Source: Acidobacteriota bacterium (lineage in GTDB: Bacteria; Acidobacteriota; Terriglobia; Acidiferrales; UBA7541). From it: DNA of 22,239 bases. The DNA lies in NCBI GenBank assembly GCA_003131985.1, contig PKWH01000083.1, forward strand, positions 8,048 through 30,286. The letters are read 5' to 3'. Shown here piece by piece: positions 1 to 8,223 of the stretch; position 1 is the stretch's first letter, and each line of letters starts with the position of its first letter. Below the pieces are notes generated by a model, which was not told where the DNA came from, ran no database searches, and was given only the letters and a program-made list of their open reading frames with translations. Both the position numbers and the translations under genes were made by a program.

Positions 1-449
1 ACCCCGCCGACCGTGGCGAGCATCAGAACCCACCCGATTACCGCGACCCCCCGGGGAACGAGCGCCCCGCGGTAAAGAAAATAATCAGCGAAAACAAAAA
101 GCACGATGAACGAGCTGACAGCGCGAAATACCGCGAGTGCTTTGCGAGTACCTCCCGCGTTTCGAATGCGCGGATAAAACCCGCTAAGCTGAAACACCAA
201 AAGCGCAAGAAAGGACCACAGCAGCCAGTAATGAGTCACAAAACTCTTGAATCGCTCGGCCAGTCCTTGCGGGTCGGGCGTTTGCAGAATCACGACGTAA
301 AACAGAAACCAAAGAGCGAACGCGGTGATCAGAGAAGCGTTCACCAGGAAAATATCAACACCCATTCGCAGTAAGCTACTTTCCCACGGATAGGCGAGCG
401 CCTCACTTCGCAACGAAGTCCAATAACGATGTAGGCCCACTGTTTTCAC
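1..449 (-). CDS. CapD/FlaA1/PglF-like nucleotide-sugar dehydratase, N-terminal membrane part (cut by left edge)
   Basis: Open reading frame on the minus strand that runs off position 1; about 149 codons are visible. The translation shows four hydrophobic segments (about residues 33-55, 71-90, 105-122 and 128-148), a Gly-Phe-Tyr-Pro-Arg motif after the second, and a Leu-Val-Pro-Arg-Gly-Val stretch before the fourth. This is the N-terminal architecture of membrane-bound 4,6-dehydratases of the CapD/FlaA1/PglF/WbpM family, which start synthesis of amino-deoxy sugars from UDP-GlcNAc. The Rossmann catalytic domain lies outside the window, so the reaction is inferred. I chose the GTG at 449 because it overlaps the upstream aminotransferase stop as GTGA with AAGGCG upstream. 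GTG at 440 and ATG at 365 are alternatives. A polyprenyl-phosphate sugar transferase with a similar membrane domain is the main alternative, but the operon already has one transferase. Confidence 0.66.
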   Translation of the reverse strand, partial: MKTVGLHRYWTSLRSEALAYPWESSLLRMGVDIFLVNASLITAFALWFLFYVVILQTPDPQGLAERFKSFVTHYWLLWSFLALLVFQLSGFYPRIRNAGGTRKALAVFRAVSSFIVLFVFADYFLYRGALVPRGVAVIGWVLMLATVGG

Positions 450-1642
450 GCGCGTTGCGCCTTGGCACAGCCTGATTTATTCGCGAACTCGTAGCTCCGA
501 AGGATCGCGCCACAAACTTTGTCAATTTGCTCGGTACTTAAAGTGGAGTAGATGGGCAAATTTAAAATCCTGCTCGAAATTCGATCCGTGACCGGCAGAG
601 GTCGCTTGTCCCAAATATCGCAATAAAGTTTTTGGCGATGCACGGGCGGCCAAAAGTAGCGCCGCGCCTGGATATTTTCTTTTTCCAGAGCGTCAACTAG
701 CCAGTCGCGCGATTCGCCGAACGCGGCTTCATCGACAAGTACAGCGAAGTCTTTGCAGGCGCTGCGATTGCCGGGCAGAATGTGCTGAAAACTTATGCCG
801 GGAATTGATCCAAGGCGCTGCTCGTAATGGAGGCGAATCTGATTTCGGCGCGCGATGCGCGCTTCGAGGCCCAGAAGACCGCGAACGGCCAGGGCAGCGT
901 GAAATTCGCTCATGCGCGCGTTCAGGCCCGCCAATTCCGGATCGTAGTTGCCGCTGTCGCCGTAGTTGCGTGCGGCGCGCAGTTTCCGCGCGAGATCCGC
1001 ATCTTGCGTGGCGATCATTCCGCCCTCACCTGCCACGAGAAGTTTAGTGGGAGAAAAGCTAAAAACTTCAGCCGTGCCGAACGCTCCGATCCGCCGGCCA
1101 TTTATATCACTTCCAAACGCATGCGCCGCGTCAGTAATCAGCAGGATGCCCGAACTGGAAGCGACCGTTTGTAGCTCTACGATGTGTGCCGGATTTCCGA
1201 ATAAATGGACGGCCAGGATCGCAGCGGTACTTGGAGAGACCTGGAGCTTGACTGCGCGCGGGTCGATGCAAAATGTTTCAGGATCGCAGTCTGCGAAGAC
1301 AGGCTTGAGTCCGTTCCAGATAACGCTGTGAGCAGAGGCATGAAAAGTGAAGCTGGGAAGAACCACTTCGCCTTGAAGCTCCAGCGCACGCAGGGTAAGG
1401 ATAAGTCCCGATGTGCAACTGGAGACCGCGACGCAATGTGAGACGCCCAGATACTCGGCGGCCGCTTCCTCAAACTCGCCGACGAAAGCGGCATTGGTGA
1501 GCTGACGGCTGCTCAAAATCCGTTGCACGTCGTGAAGGAAGTCGTCATCCGGTAGGCCCTCCGGCGAGACAATAGGCAAGCGCTGTTCAAATGCGGGACT
1601 GCCTTTCGAAGTCGGTTCAAATTTTTCTGCCATAACGTTCAT
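446..1642 (-). CDS. DegT/DnrJ/EryC1/StrS (PglE-like) sugar aminotransferase
   Basis: PLP-dependent aminotransferase of 398 residues, normal length for the family, which aminates a keto group on a nucleotide-activated sugar using glutamate. Visible family features are the CVAVSSCTSGL cofactor-phosphate loop (about 70-80), Asp171 in ITDAAHAFG (contacts the pyridine nitrogen), and Lys200 in SFSPTKLLVAGEGG, the expected Schiff-base lysine. It lies 35 bases after the acetyltransferase gene, and its stop overlaps the likely GTG start of the CapD-like gene. In this company (PglC-, PglD- and CapD/PglF-like genes) the likely substrate is a UDP-4-keto-6-deoxy-HexNAc, as for PglE, but substrate cannot be read from sequence. 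The start may be ATG 1642 or ATG 1633; neither has a strong ribosome binding site. Confidence 0.93.
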   Translation of the reverse strand: MNVMAEKFEPTSKGSPAFEQRLPIVSPEGLPDDDFLHDVQRILSSRQLTNAAFVGEFEEAAAEYLGVSHCVAVSSCTSGLILTLRALELQGEVVLPSFTFHASAHSVIWNGLKPVFADCDPETFCIDPRAVKLQVSPSTAAILAVHLFGNPAHIVELQTVASSSGILLITDAAHAFGSDINGRRIGAFGTAEVFSFSPTKLLVAGEGGMIATQDADLARKLRAARNYGDSGNYDPELAGLNARMSEFHAALAVRGLLGLEARIARRNQIRLHYEQRLGSIPGISFQHILPGNRSACKDFAVLVDEAAFGESRDWLVDALEKENIQARRYFWPPVHRQKLYCDIWDKRPLPVTDRISSRILNLPIYSTLSTEQIDKVCGAILRSYEFANKSGCAKAQRA

Positions 1643-1677
1643 CGCCCGTGGTGTACGGTCGTTTTCCCTGCCGGACC

Positions 1678-2352
1678 TTAGGAACCAGCCGCGATCGAAG
1701 ATTCAAGCTGATGATTCTTAATGACCCGGCACGGGACGCCAACCGCGGTGACGTGCGAAGGAATGTCTTCCGCTACAACTGCCCCCGCGCCGATGATCGA
1801 CCATTCGCCAACGCTTTTTCCGTGAACAATCACGGCGCCGGTACCGAAGTCGACGCCGTCGCCAAATCTCACACAGCCCGAAATGTGGCAACCGGGATTG
1901 ATATTGCAATAAGCGCCGACGATTGTATCGTGTCCGATTGTGGTGTCCAGGTTCACGATGGTATGGGGCCCGATCTTAATCTGGGTCGTCAAGATGCTTC
2001 CGGCAGTAACGATCGAGCCTGCTCCAAGTTCGACCCATCGCGACATCCGCGCGGCAGGGTGAACCACGGTGCAGAAATCAAAACCGAGGGCAGAGGCGCG
2101 AGCTGCGATCGCCTTTCGCAAACGCGGATTTCCCACACCACATATAACTTGAAAATCCTTGCCAGCGTTTTGTTCCAGCCAGTCAAACCCGCCCAGCACG
2201 GGAATATCGCATAGTTCCGTGCCGTGTAGTTTGGGATTGTCGTCGACAAATCCCATTACATTCCACTTCTTCTTTTCCGCGTTGTCTTCCAAAAACACCC
2301 AGTACGTCTCGCGCGCGAAGCCACCCGCTCCGAGAATTACGACACCGGTCAT
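1678..2352 (-). CDS. PglD/NeuD-family sugar O/N-acetyltransferase
   Basis: Acetyltransferase of 224 residues with the two-part NeuD/PglD fold. An N-terminal Rossmann-like sugar-nucleotide domain begins with ILGAGGFARE (6-15), and from about residue 97 there is a left-handed beta-helix of hexapeptide repeats. His141 in TIGHDTIVG is at the position of the catalytic base in PglD. The C-terminus has the usual AVGVPCRVIK closing motif. The expected reaction is acetyl-CoA-dependent acetylation of the amino sugar made by the neighbouring aminotransferase, giving a diacetamido sugar. Its ATG overlaps the stop of the upstream transferase (ATGA, 2349-2352), so translation is probably coupled. The family is certain; the exact sugar and N- versus O-acetylation are inferred from the neighbours. 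Confidence 0.92.
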   Translation of the reverse strand: MTGVVILGAGGFARETYWVFLEDNAEKKKWNVMGFVDDNPKLHGTELCDIPVLGGFDWLEQNAGKDFQVICGVGNPRLRKAIAARASALGFDFCTVVHPAARMSRWVELGAGSIVTAGSILTTQIKIGPHTIVNLDTTIGHDTIVGAYCNINPGCHISGCVRFGDGVDFGTGAVIVHGKSVGEWSIIGAGAVVAEDIPSHVTAVGVPCRVIKNHQLESSIAAGS

Positions 2353-2996
2353 GAATCCTTCCGAGATGGCGCAGGGATGTCTTCTTGCGCTGAAAAGAAG
2401 AATCGCTCGCGCGGAGCATAAAGGCCGTCCGCGGAAATCAATACCGCGAAAGTTCGGAACAAAATACGGGCGTCCAGCCAGAGTGAGAAGTTGTCAACGT
2501 ACCAAACATCTTTCTCGATGCGTGCGGGCCACGAAAGAAGATTGCGGCCATTCACCTGACTCCAGCCCGTGAGGCCGGGCCGCATCAGGAGGCGGCGGGC
2601 TTGCTCGGCTGTGTAGCGCTCGAGGTGATAGGGAAGGCCGGGACGCGGCCCGACCAAGCTCATCTTGCCCGTCACGATATGAAGGAGCTGCGGAAGTTCA
2701 TCAAGACTGAAGCGTCGCAATATTTTCCCCACGCGAGTAATACGTACATCGTTCTGGGAGACATAGAGCCCGGTTCCAATTCGGTCCGCGTTTTCGACCA
2801 TCGTGCGAAATTTCAGAATCTGAAAGGGCTGTCCTCGAAATCCGGCGCGCTCTTGCAAAAAAAACACGGGGCCTCGCGAGCTGAATTTGATGCAAACCGC
2901 AATCAAGACAAAAACGGGCCAGAACAGAAGGAGACCGGCGCCGGCAATCAGAACATCAAGGCACCTTTTGACCGTCATCTGGACAATTCGGTTCAT
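2349..2996 (-). CDS. PglC-like monotopic phosphoglycosyl transferase
   Basis: Bacterial sugar transferase of 215 residues that moves a sugar-1-phosphate from a UDP-sugar to undecaprenyl phosphate, the first membrane step of glycan assembly. It has the small catalytic-core form of the family: a short basic N-terminus, one hydrophobic re-entrant segment (about 12-36), the GPVFFLQERAG motif, LKFRTM, the Asp99-Glu100 catalytic pair in FSLDELPQ, and SLVGPRP (113-119). It lacks the extra N-terminal membrane domain of WbaP/WcaJ, so it resembles PglC. Both ends overlap neighbours by ATGA. Since the next genes make an amino-acetyl sugar, that sugar is the likely donor. Confidence 0.94.
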   Translation of the reverse strand: MNRIVQMTVKRCLDVLIAGAGLLLFWPVFVLIAVCIKFSSRGPVFFLQERAGFRGQPFQILKFRTMVENADRIGTGLYVSQNDVRITRVGKILRRFSLDELPQLLHIVTGKMSLVGPRPGLPYHLERYTAEQARRLLMRPGLTGWSQVNGRNLLSWPARIEKDVWYVDNFSLWLDARILFRTFAVLISADGLYAPRERFFFSAQEDIPAPSRKDS

Positions 2997-4426
2997 ATCG
3001 CGTCAATCCGGCGAATGGAATGGGGTGAACGAAGAGCGATTCCGAGTCCGAGAATCACCGAGAAAAACAGAGCGTTCGCGGGGATGTAGAGATTAAAGTC
3101 CGCGAAGCTGTGGAGCAAGATGGCCACAATGCTTCCTACACAACCGAGAGCTACAACTCTTTCGAAATCACCTTCGCCAAAGAGGAAGGCGCGCACCGCG
3201 CGAGCCAGTATTAGAAAGACTGATGCGAAGAGAACGAACGCGCCGGGAATTCCCAAGTCAGTGGCAACTTCGAGATAATCGTTGTGCGCGTGATTTACAA
3301 ACTGGGTGAGGAATGTGGTCTGCCCGCTTGTGTAGGCGATCGGAAAAGTGCCGAGACCTGTGCCGAGCCATGGATGATGCTGAATGAGCGGAAGGGCGTC
3401 GCGCCAGATGGACACGCGGCTCGGGCCGCTGAGCGAGTATTCGTCTTCGACGCTTTGAAATCTGGAAACGATAGGGCCGGGGCCGATCCAAAGAGCGAGG
3501 CCAATGCTCAGAACGATAAACATCGCTGCCAGCAGGGAACTTGTGCGTCCGTGAAATCTGGAAATTGCGATCAGGGTAAAAATGACGAGAACGGAAGAGG
3601 CCGCCGCCAGGATACCCATCCTCGACCGCGAGAAAATGAGGGCGGCGCAGAGTATCACTGAAACGCACAGCCACAGGATCAGCCTCTGGAGACCTGATTT
3701 CGCGATCAGTTTTCTGAAACTCATGCCCCTGCCACGATTTCCGCGCAATTTCGCATATTCGTAAAATACGAGAGCCAAACTGAACGGAAGGATCATTTCG
3801 AGAAAGCCTGCGTAATGGTTTCGATTGATGTAAGTGCCGGTGGCTTCCTCTAGGTCAAACTTTTTCACGTAAGTGAAGATCTGTTGCCAGCCCGTCAGAT
3901 ACTGCACCAAGCCGTAGAAAGCTTCAAAAGTTCCGAGGGCGACAAGAGAAGCGATAAAGAACTGCTTGCGGCGACGATCTCGACTGACGATTTGAGTAAA
4001 ATAAAAGACGGCGAAGCACGTGAGCAGGATCAAAAAACGGGTACGGGTAGCGTAAGGTTCGAAACTAAGGTATCCCGTACGCATACCAGCCATCGGAGTT
4101 TCTCGGCCGGCAAAGCGATGCAGCCAGGATTCGGGCAAAGGACAAAGCTGCAGCAACACTATAGCGGTTAACACCATCGGGACTGCCACTAGCTTTGCAG
4201 ATGAACGAAACACGGATTCCGGCGCGCGCGCGATAAAGAAGGCTGCCATGCCGAAGAAGAGAAGTTGAACGATGCCGAGCGAAATCGTCCCGGTGCCGCC
4301 GAATGCAAGAACAGCCAGCGCCAATCCAACAGTGAGGGAAGTCTGAACAAGTATCGCGATAGGCGCGTCAATCGAGGATAGTTCTAAGCCGAATTCAGCT
4401 ACCCGCGCATTATCCTTTGTGGCCAT
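2993..4426 (-). CDS. O-antigen ligase / Wzy-type polymerase family membrane protein
   Basis: Polytopic membrane protein of 477 residues with about ten to twelve hydrophobic segments and one large periplasmic loop. The loop holds the family signature: SRSRMG, then GTGLGTF followed by HAHNDYLE and a DLGIPGAF helix start. This is the O-antigen ligase/Wzy-C superfamily, which ligates or polymerises lipid-linked glycans outside the inner membrane. Ligase and polymerase cannot be separated by sequence; the Wza/Wzc context suggests polymerisation of an exopolysaccharide. The frame is open to 4528, but I place the start at ATG 4426, which has GGAA seven bases upstream and overlaps the kinase gene by only 17 bases. 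The longer start would overlap by about 119 bases. Confidence 0.9.
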   Translation of the reverse strand: MATKDNARVAEFGLELSSIDAPIAILVQTSLTVGLALAVLAFGGTGTISLGIVQLLFFGMAAFFIARAPESVFRSSAKLVAVPMVLTAIVLLQLCPLPESWLHRFAGRETPMAGMRTGYLSFEPYATRTRFLILLTCFAVFYFTQIVSRDRRRKQFFIASLVALGTFEAFYGLVQYLTGWQQIFTYVKKFDLEEATGTYINRNHYAGFLEMILPFSLALVFYEYAKLRGNRGRGMSFRKLIAKSGLQRLILWLCVSVILCAALIFSRSRMGILAAASSVLVIFTLIAISRFHGRTSSLLAAMFIVLSIGLALWIGPGPIVSRFQSVEDEYSLSGPSRVSIWRDALPLIQHHPWLGTGLGTFPIAYTSGQTTFLTQFVNHAHNDYLEVATDLGIPGAFVLFASVFLILARAVRAFLFGEGDFERVVALGCVGSIVAILLHSFADFNLYIPANALFFSVILGLGIALRSPHSIRRIDAI

Positions 4427-6704
4427 TATTTTCCGGGTGATAACCGTAGGAATAGTAATCACTCTTGGCGTCGGCAAAATTGATAGTGGCTCCGAGAACG
4501 TGCGAGCCAGCGTCGACAGCGGAGGCATAAGCGCGATGAACGAGCTCGCGCGGGGTGATTCCGCCGCCGACCACCAGGATTACGCCGTCAACAAGAGTAG
4601 CGAGAACGCGGCTGTCCGCGAGGTTCAGGAGCGGCGGAGAATCCAGCACCACGAACTTATATTCTTTAGAGGCTTCGCGGATCAGCACCGGCATGTAATC
4701 CGATGAGAGCAAGTCCGCCGGATTCGGCGGCACGGGCCCGCTGGGAAGCACAGAGAGACCGATAGGCGCTGCCTGTGACAGAAGGCTTTGCCAATCCGGA
4801 TTTCCGGTGAGAAAGTTCACCAGGCCGGAGGTATTTGGAACTCCGAAAAATTTGTGAAGGCTTGGGCGGCGCAAGTCGGCATCAATGAGAAGGACTTTTT
4901 CTCCCAGTTGAGCGAGCGATACAGCAAGATTGGCAGCCACGGTGGTCTTACCTTCACCACCTTTCGCGCTCGTAACCAGCAAAGTTCGCGGTGGATGTTT
5001 TGCAGTGGAAAGCAAAACGGAGGTGCGCAATTCGTGAAAAGCCTCGGCTAGAGGAGTGTTTTGGCCATTGCCCTCAATTCGATTCCAAGAGGGAACGATG
5101 CCATTGCTGCCATATTTCTCATTGGCCAGGTGGCGCGCGCGCGCGTACAAACCGTGTCCATTACCGTTAGTGGAAGATGCAATCGCGGGGACGGACGCGA
5201 GCGCCGGTAATTGCAGAAAGCGCTCAATTTCTCCTGCGGTCTTAAACGAATTGTCGAGATGCTCCTGCAAAAATGCGGCGCCGATTCCGAGACTCAGGCC
5301 CAAAAGAAGCGATAGAGATAGGTTGAGCGGAATCCGAGGACTGTCGGGCTTCTTGGGCGGATATGCCGGATCAATTACTCGGATGTTCGTCGCTTTCATA
5401 CTGGTGGAAACGCCGGTCTCTTTCAATTTTTCGAGGAGACCCACGTATAGCTGTTTATTCGTGTCTGCCTCGCGTTTGAGAATGTTGTACTGCACGGATT
5501 TTTCAGCGATGAGGTCCGCGTCGCGTTGCTGGTCTTTGAAGGCTTGTTGCAGCATATTTTCGCGCTCGACGGACGCGCGGTAATCGTTGGTGATTGCCTT
5601 CGCTGCGCGCTCGCGTTCGCCCGATAAGGTCGTTTGAGCCTCGTCAATCTGGCTTTGTATTTCTTTTACTTGGGGGTAGTCGGGATTGAAGATCGAAGAC
5701 AAGCGGGAGCGTTCGCGTTCGAGTTCCGCCAATTTCTCAGTGAGGTCCTGCATCAATTTATTATTGAAGACGCCGGGAAGAGACGCAAAGTCCCCCTGCT
5801 GCACCAGCAGGTACAGTGATTCCTTTTCGTAACGGTCAGCTTGCGACTTGGTGAGCTCTTCCTGCAACTGGCGGAGCCGTTGCGTGACGATGTTTTCCGA
5901 TGTTCCCTTGTCCGTCTCGAGGAACAAGAGCCCGTTATCGCGAGCATACTGCTGCAGGTCGTCTTCCGACTTCTCGAGCTTTGATTTCATCCCGAGGAGT
6001 TGCTGCGACAGCCATTCAGAAGCTTTTTGAGAAGCCTGCCAGCGAGCTTCGAGATTCTGCTGAATGTAAGTTGCGGCGAGTGTGTTGACGGCTTGCGCGG
6101 CCAAATTTCTGTCGTTGGACTCGAAGCTGACTTCGACGAGGCGGCTGCGTTTCAGCGGCTCAACATCGAGGCGATCTTGAAATTTCTTTAGCACTTCATT
6201 GTCGATTACGGACTCGGGCGAGACATTCCCTTCCGCATCAACGGCCGGCGACAAAGAAGCTTCCTGCTTTGGGCCATTCCACCAAGACGCGGGCTGATTA
6301 AATTCCGCGAGCCGGTCGAGCTTGAGGTCGGCAATCACGCGGCGCGCGAGATTTTCGCTTTTCAATATTCGATACTGAGTTTCGAGGTAGGTGTCGGAGA
6401 TGCTTTCGACCTGAAAAAGTTCTTGCAACGTCGGGATATCGGGGTTTTCCTTTTGAATTTCTACCAGCACGCGTGCGCGATACACGGGTTTTTCCTTGAG
6501 AGTGGCGAAAAGTCCGATGGTGAAAACCACAAAAGCGATCGTGAGTATTGTGGCGCGACGCTTCTTTATGACTCGACCGTATTCAACCAGGTCGGGTACT
6601 TTTTCGGTTTCGTCAACTTCAAACGAAGGAGGAGCGGGCGCGCGACGCTTTGCGATCGCAGCCGGTCCGGTGTCGTAGAGACTGATTTTGGTTTCTTGAT
6701 CCAT
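4410..6704 (-). CDS. Wzc-like polysaccharide co-polymerase with C-terminal BY-kinase
   Basis: Inner-membrane chain-length regulator and bacterial tyrosine autokinase of 764 residues. Domain order: cytoplasmic N-terminus; first membrane helix about 51-68; Wzz-type periplasmic part with long coiled coils (about 210-430); a proline-rich stretch leading to the second helix about 460-480; then a P-loop kinase. Visible kinase motifs are Walker A SAKGGEGKTT (582-588), Walker A' VLLIDADLRRP (604-614) and Walker B FVVLDSPP (684-691). A tyrosine cluster near the end (Tyr750, 751, 753, 755) is the expected autophosphorylation site. The ATG shares its last base region with the wza-like stop (TGATG at 6702-6706). 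No N-terminal RBS other than coupling is evident. All kinase motifs are present, so activity is expected. Confidence 0.95.
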   Translation of the reverse strand: MDQETKISLYDTGPAAIAKRRAPAPPSFEVDETEKVPDLVEYGRVIKKRRATILTIAFVVFTIGLFATLKEKPVYRARVLVEIQKENPDIPTLQELFQVESISDTYLETQYRILKSENLARRVIADLKLDRLAEFNQPASWWNGPKQEASLSPAVDAEGNVSPESVIDNEVLKKFQDRLDVEPLKRSRLVEVSFESNDRNLAAQAVNTLAATYIQQNLEARWQASQKASEWLSQQLLGMKSKLEKSEDDLQQYARDNGLLFLETDKGTSENIVTQRLRQLQEELTKSQADRYEKESLYLLVQQGDFASLPGVFNNKLMQDLTEKLAELERERSRLSSIFNPDYPQVKEIQSQIDEAQTTLSGERERAAKAITNDYRASVERENMLQQAFKDQQRDADLIAEKSVQYNILKREADTNKQLYVGLLEKLKETGVSTSMKATNIRVIDPAYPPKKPDSPRIPLNLSLSLLLGLSLGIGAAFLQEHLDNSFKTAGEIERFLQLPALASVPAIASSTNGNGHGLYARARHLANEKYGSNGIVPSWNRIEGNGQNTPLAEAFHELRTSVLLSTAKHPPRTLLVTSAKGGEGKTTVAANLAVSLAQLGEKVLLIDADLRRPSLHKFFGVPNTSGLVNFLTGNPDWQSLLSQAAPIGLSVLPSGPVPPNPADLLSSDYMPVLIREASKEYKFVVLDSPPLLNLADSRVLATLVDGVILVVGGGITPRELVHRAYASAVDAGSHVLGATINFADAKSDYYSYGYHPENNGHKG

Positions 6705-7804
6705 CAGCGCCAGATGATGAGGCCGCTGGCAGTTGCGACGGCAGCCTCGCTTCCTTTATAAAGCATGGTTTTTCCCGAGCTGTTCGGGATGAATACTATG
6801 TCGGCCGGCTTCAACGGAGTATCCGGAGTTTTTCCCGCAAGCACTTTTCCCAGATCGATAGGGAACTCGACGCGCTGCCCAGTTTTTTCGTCCGTCCGAA
6901 TTATCTTCGTACGGCTCTTGGCTGCGGTCGCGTTCAAACCCTCCGCGAGCGCGATTGCTTTGAGGACGGACATATTCTGATCGGTCTTAAGCACGAATCC
7001 ACCGGGCTTTTTGACGTCACCAATCACGTAAATGATGCCGCCGCGAGTCACTTTGACGATGTCACCAGGATAAACGGCGACGTTAAATCGTTGATCTCCG
7101 GATTCGAGCAAGTCCTTCAGATTAATTTTTATGGTGTCGTTATCGTTCGGGCCGGCAACCGCCGCTGCGGCATCGGGACTCGCGGTGCCGGGATTCGTAT
7201 CCGAGCCGAAATGCAGGCCTGCCCCGCGCATAACGAGCACTTGGTCACCAGCGTCGTCGGCGAGTCCTTCGGACAGGGAGAGCATTTCCAGCACAGTCTT
7301 GGTGCCGCGGATTTGAAAGACTCCGGGTTTCTTAACCGCGCCGACGACGGAGACGGGATGGCTCTCGACGGTGGTGACGAAAACCCCTACATGCGGATCC
7401 TTCATGTATTGGCGCAGCTTTACTTCCAAGGTTCCTTCGAGCTCGCGCGCGGTCAGCCCTGAAGATTGAACCGCGCCCAGCAGCGGCATTGAAATTTCTC
7501 CTCCGGCTGAGACACGGAGCGAGCGATTCAGGTCGGGCGCTTCAAATACATTTATTTCGAGGAGATCGTGCGCACCGATTCGATATTCGCCTGGTTCGCT
7601 GTCAGCTGAAGGAGTTGCGAGCGAAGGATTCAACTGTTCAAGACGGCGATTCAAATCCTCGGTTGTTTCCGCCTGACCGGGTTTTCCGGTTCGACTGGGG
7701 TCATCTTGGACGGTCTGCGAGTGTGAAACCGCGGGGCACAACAGGACGCACGCGCCGACTAGTGCCGCGAAGAAAGTTAGACGTCTTTCAATGGGCCTTT
7801 GCAT
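6704..7804 (-). CDS. Wza-like polysaccharide biosynthesis/export (SLBB) protein
   Basis: Outer-membrane polysaccharide export protein of 366 residues from ATG 7804. It has a basic, hydrophobic signal sequence (about 1-28), then a Poly_export domain beginning EYRIGAHDLLEINVF (about 74-88). Two SLBB domains follow, starting near SVVGAVKKPGVF and YVIGDVKKPGGF, and a short hydrophobic C-terminal segment resembles the membrane helix of Wza. A cysteine after VGA in the signal region could be a lipobox, but the fit is imperfect, so lipoprotein status is open. GTG 7816 is an alternative start. It is the first gene of the EPS operon and is coupled to the Wzc-like kinase; together they would form the trans-envelope export complex. 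Confidence 0.93.
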   Translation of the reverse strand: MQRPIERRLTFFAALVGACVLLCPAVSHSQTVQDDPSRTGKPGQAETTEDLNRRLEQLNPSLATPSADSEPGEYRIGAHDLLEINVFEAPDLNRSLRVSAGGEISMPLLGAVQSSGLTARELEGTLEVKLRQYMKDPHVGVFVTTVESHPVSVVGAVKKPGVFQIRGTKTVLEMLSLSEGLADDAGDQVLVMRGAGLHFGSDTNPGTASPDAAAAVAGPNDNDTIKINLKDLLESGDQRFNVAVYPGDIVKVTRGGIIYVIGDVKKPGGFVLKTDQNMSVLKAIALAEGLNATAAKSRTKIIRTDEKTGQRVEFPIDLGKVLAGKTPDTPLKPADIVFIPNSSGKTMLYKGSEAAVATASGLIIWR

Positions 7805-7888
7805 TAAACATTGCACCGAGGCATTTCCATTTGATTCGGCATTCCATCTCCGCGGAAAATGGCGGCCGCAACGACATTAGAATCCGAC

Positions 7889-7907
7889 AAACCCCGTTTC
7901 GGGGTTT
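7889..7907 (-). promoter_or_regulatory. Perfect hairpin in EPS operon leader
   Basis: Bases 7889-7896 (AAACCCCG) are exactly complementary to 7900-7907 (CGGGGTTT), with a TTT loop. It lies within the predicted untranslated leader, about 85 bases before the wza-like ATG. No run of T follows on either strand, so it is not a standard intrinsic terminator. It could affect mRNA stability or attenuation; the function is unknown. Confidence 0.45.
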
Positions 7908-7981
7908 ACCCCCCGCCGCTCTACCGCTCAGATCGTTACATTGGCGTTCGATGCCGCGCCCGCAAACAGTTCCGCGCGAGA

Positions 7982-8010
7982 GTGTTATCCCATGCACAGC
8001 TACATGTCAA
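7982..8010 (-). promoter_or_regulatory. Sigma70-type promoter for EPS operon
   Basis: On the minus strand TTGACA (8010-8005, perfect -35) is followed after exactly 17 bases by TAACAC (7987-7982), a weak -10 sharing only the TA and one A with TATAAT. Transcription would start near 7975 and read into the wza-like gene. A strong -35 with a poor -10 and an adjacent palindrome suggest an activated promoter. Confidence 0.5.
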
Positions 8011-8027
8011 GCACTGCGAGCGTGCTT
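8009..8027. promoter_or_regulatory. Operator-like inverted repeat abutting the EPS promoter -35
   Basis: AAGCAC (8009-8014) and GTGCTT (8022-8027) form a perfect 6-bp inverted repeat separated by 7 bases. It touches the -35 hexamer (8005-8010), the position typical for a dimeric activator or repressor. No regulator family can be named from the motif. Confidence 0.35.
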
Positions 8028-8163
8028 ACTTTAGTCTTAGCCGTACGAAGACGCCACACCCAGCGGCGATGCCTGCAAAACGCTTCGAGTGGAGTAGGGA
8101 ATACGAATCGAGACGGAAGGGAACACCGAACGGTGGATCAAGACTAAGAGGCCGATCGCTGAC

Positions 8164-8202
8164 TGGCACCCGGCTAAGAAGTGATCTTCGTAGCCGGGGC
8201 CA
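8164..8202 (-). terminator. Long stem-loop after the PEP-CTERM gene
   Basis: Starting about 22 bases after the stop of the PEP-CTERM gene, an inner arm (GAAG/CTTC, loop ATCA) continues through one mismatch into CCGGCTA/TAGCCGG and then GGCC/GTGCC with one bulge, about 15 to 16 pairs in all. There is no T-run on the minus strand, so it may stop transcription inefficiently, protect the mRNA 3' end, or insulate the EPS promoter from read-through. Confidence 0.5.
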
Positions 8203-8223
8203 AGTGCAGAGCTTGAAAGAAGT

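Larger units (their letters stand above)
7817..8223. other. 407-base intergenic region and leader of the EPS operon
   Basis: No convincing gene. It holds the long stem-loop 8164-8202, the promoter 7982-8010, an inverted repeat 8009-8027, and a perfect 8-bp stem with a 3-base loop at 7889-7907. The predicted minus-strand transcript would begin near 7975, giving a leader of about 170 bases that contains the 7889-7907 hairpin. Reading frames on the plus strand here lack recognisable content or a good ribosome binding site. Confidence 0.7.

Noticed and set aside
805..1441. Several plus-strand frames inside the aminotransferase gene, including three over 78 codons
   Set aside because: They are shadows of a well-supported PLP enzyme on the minus strand and show no family likeness.
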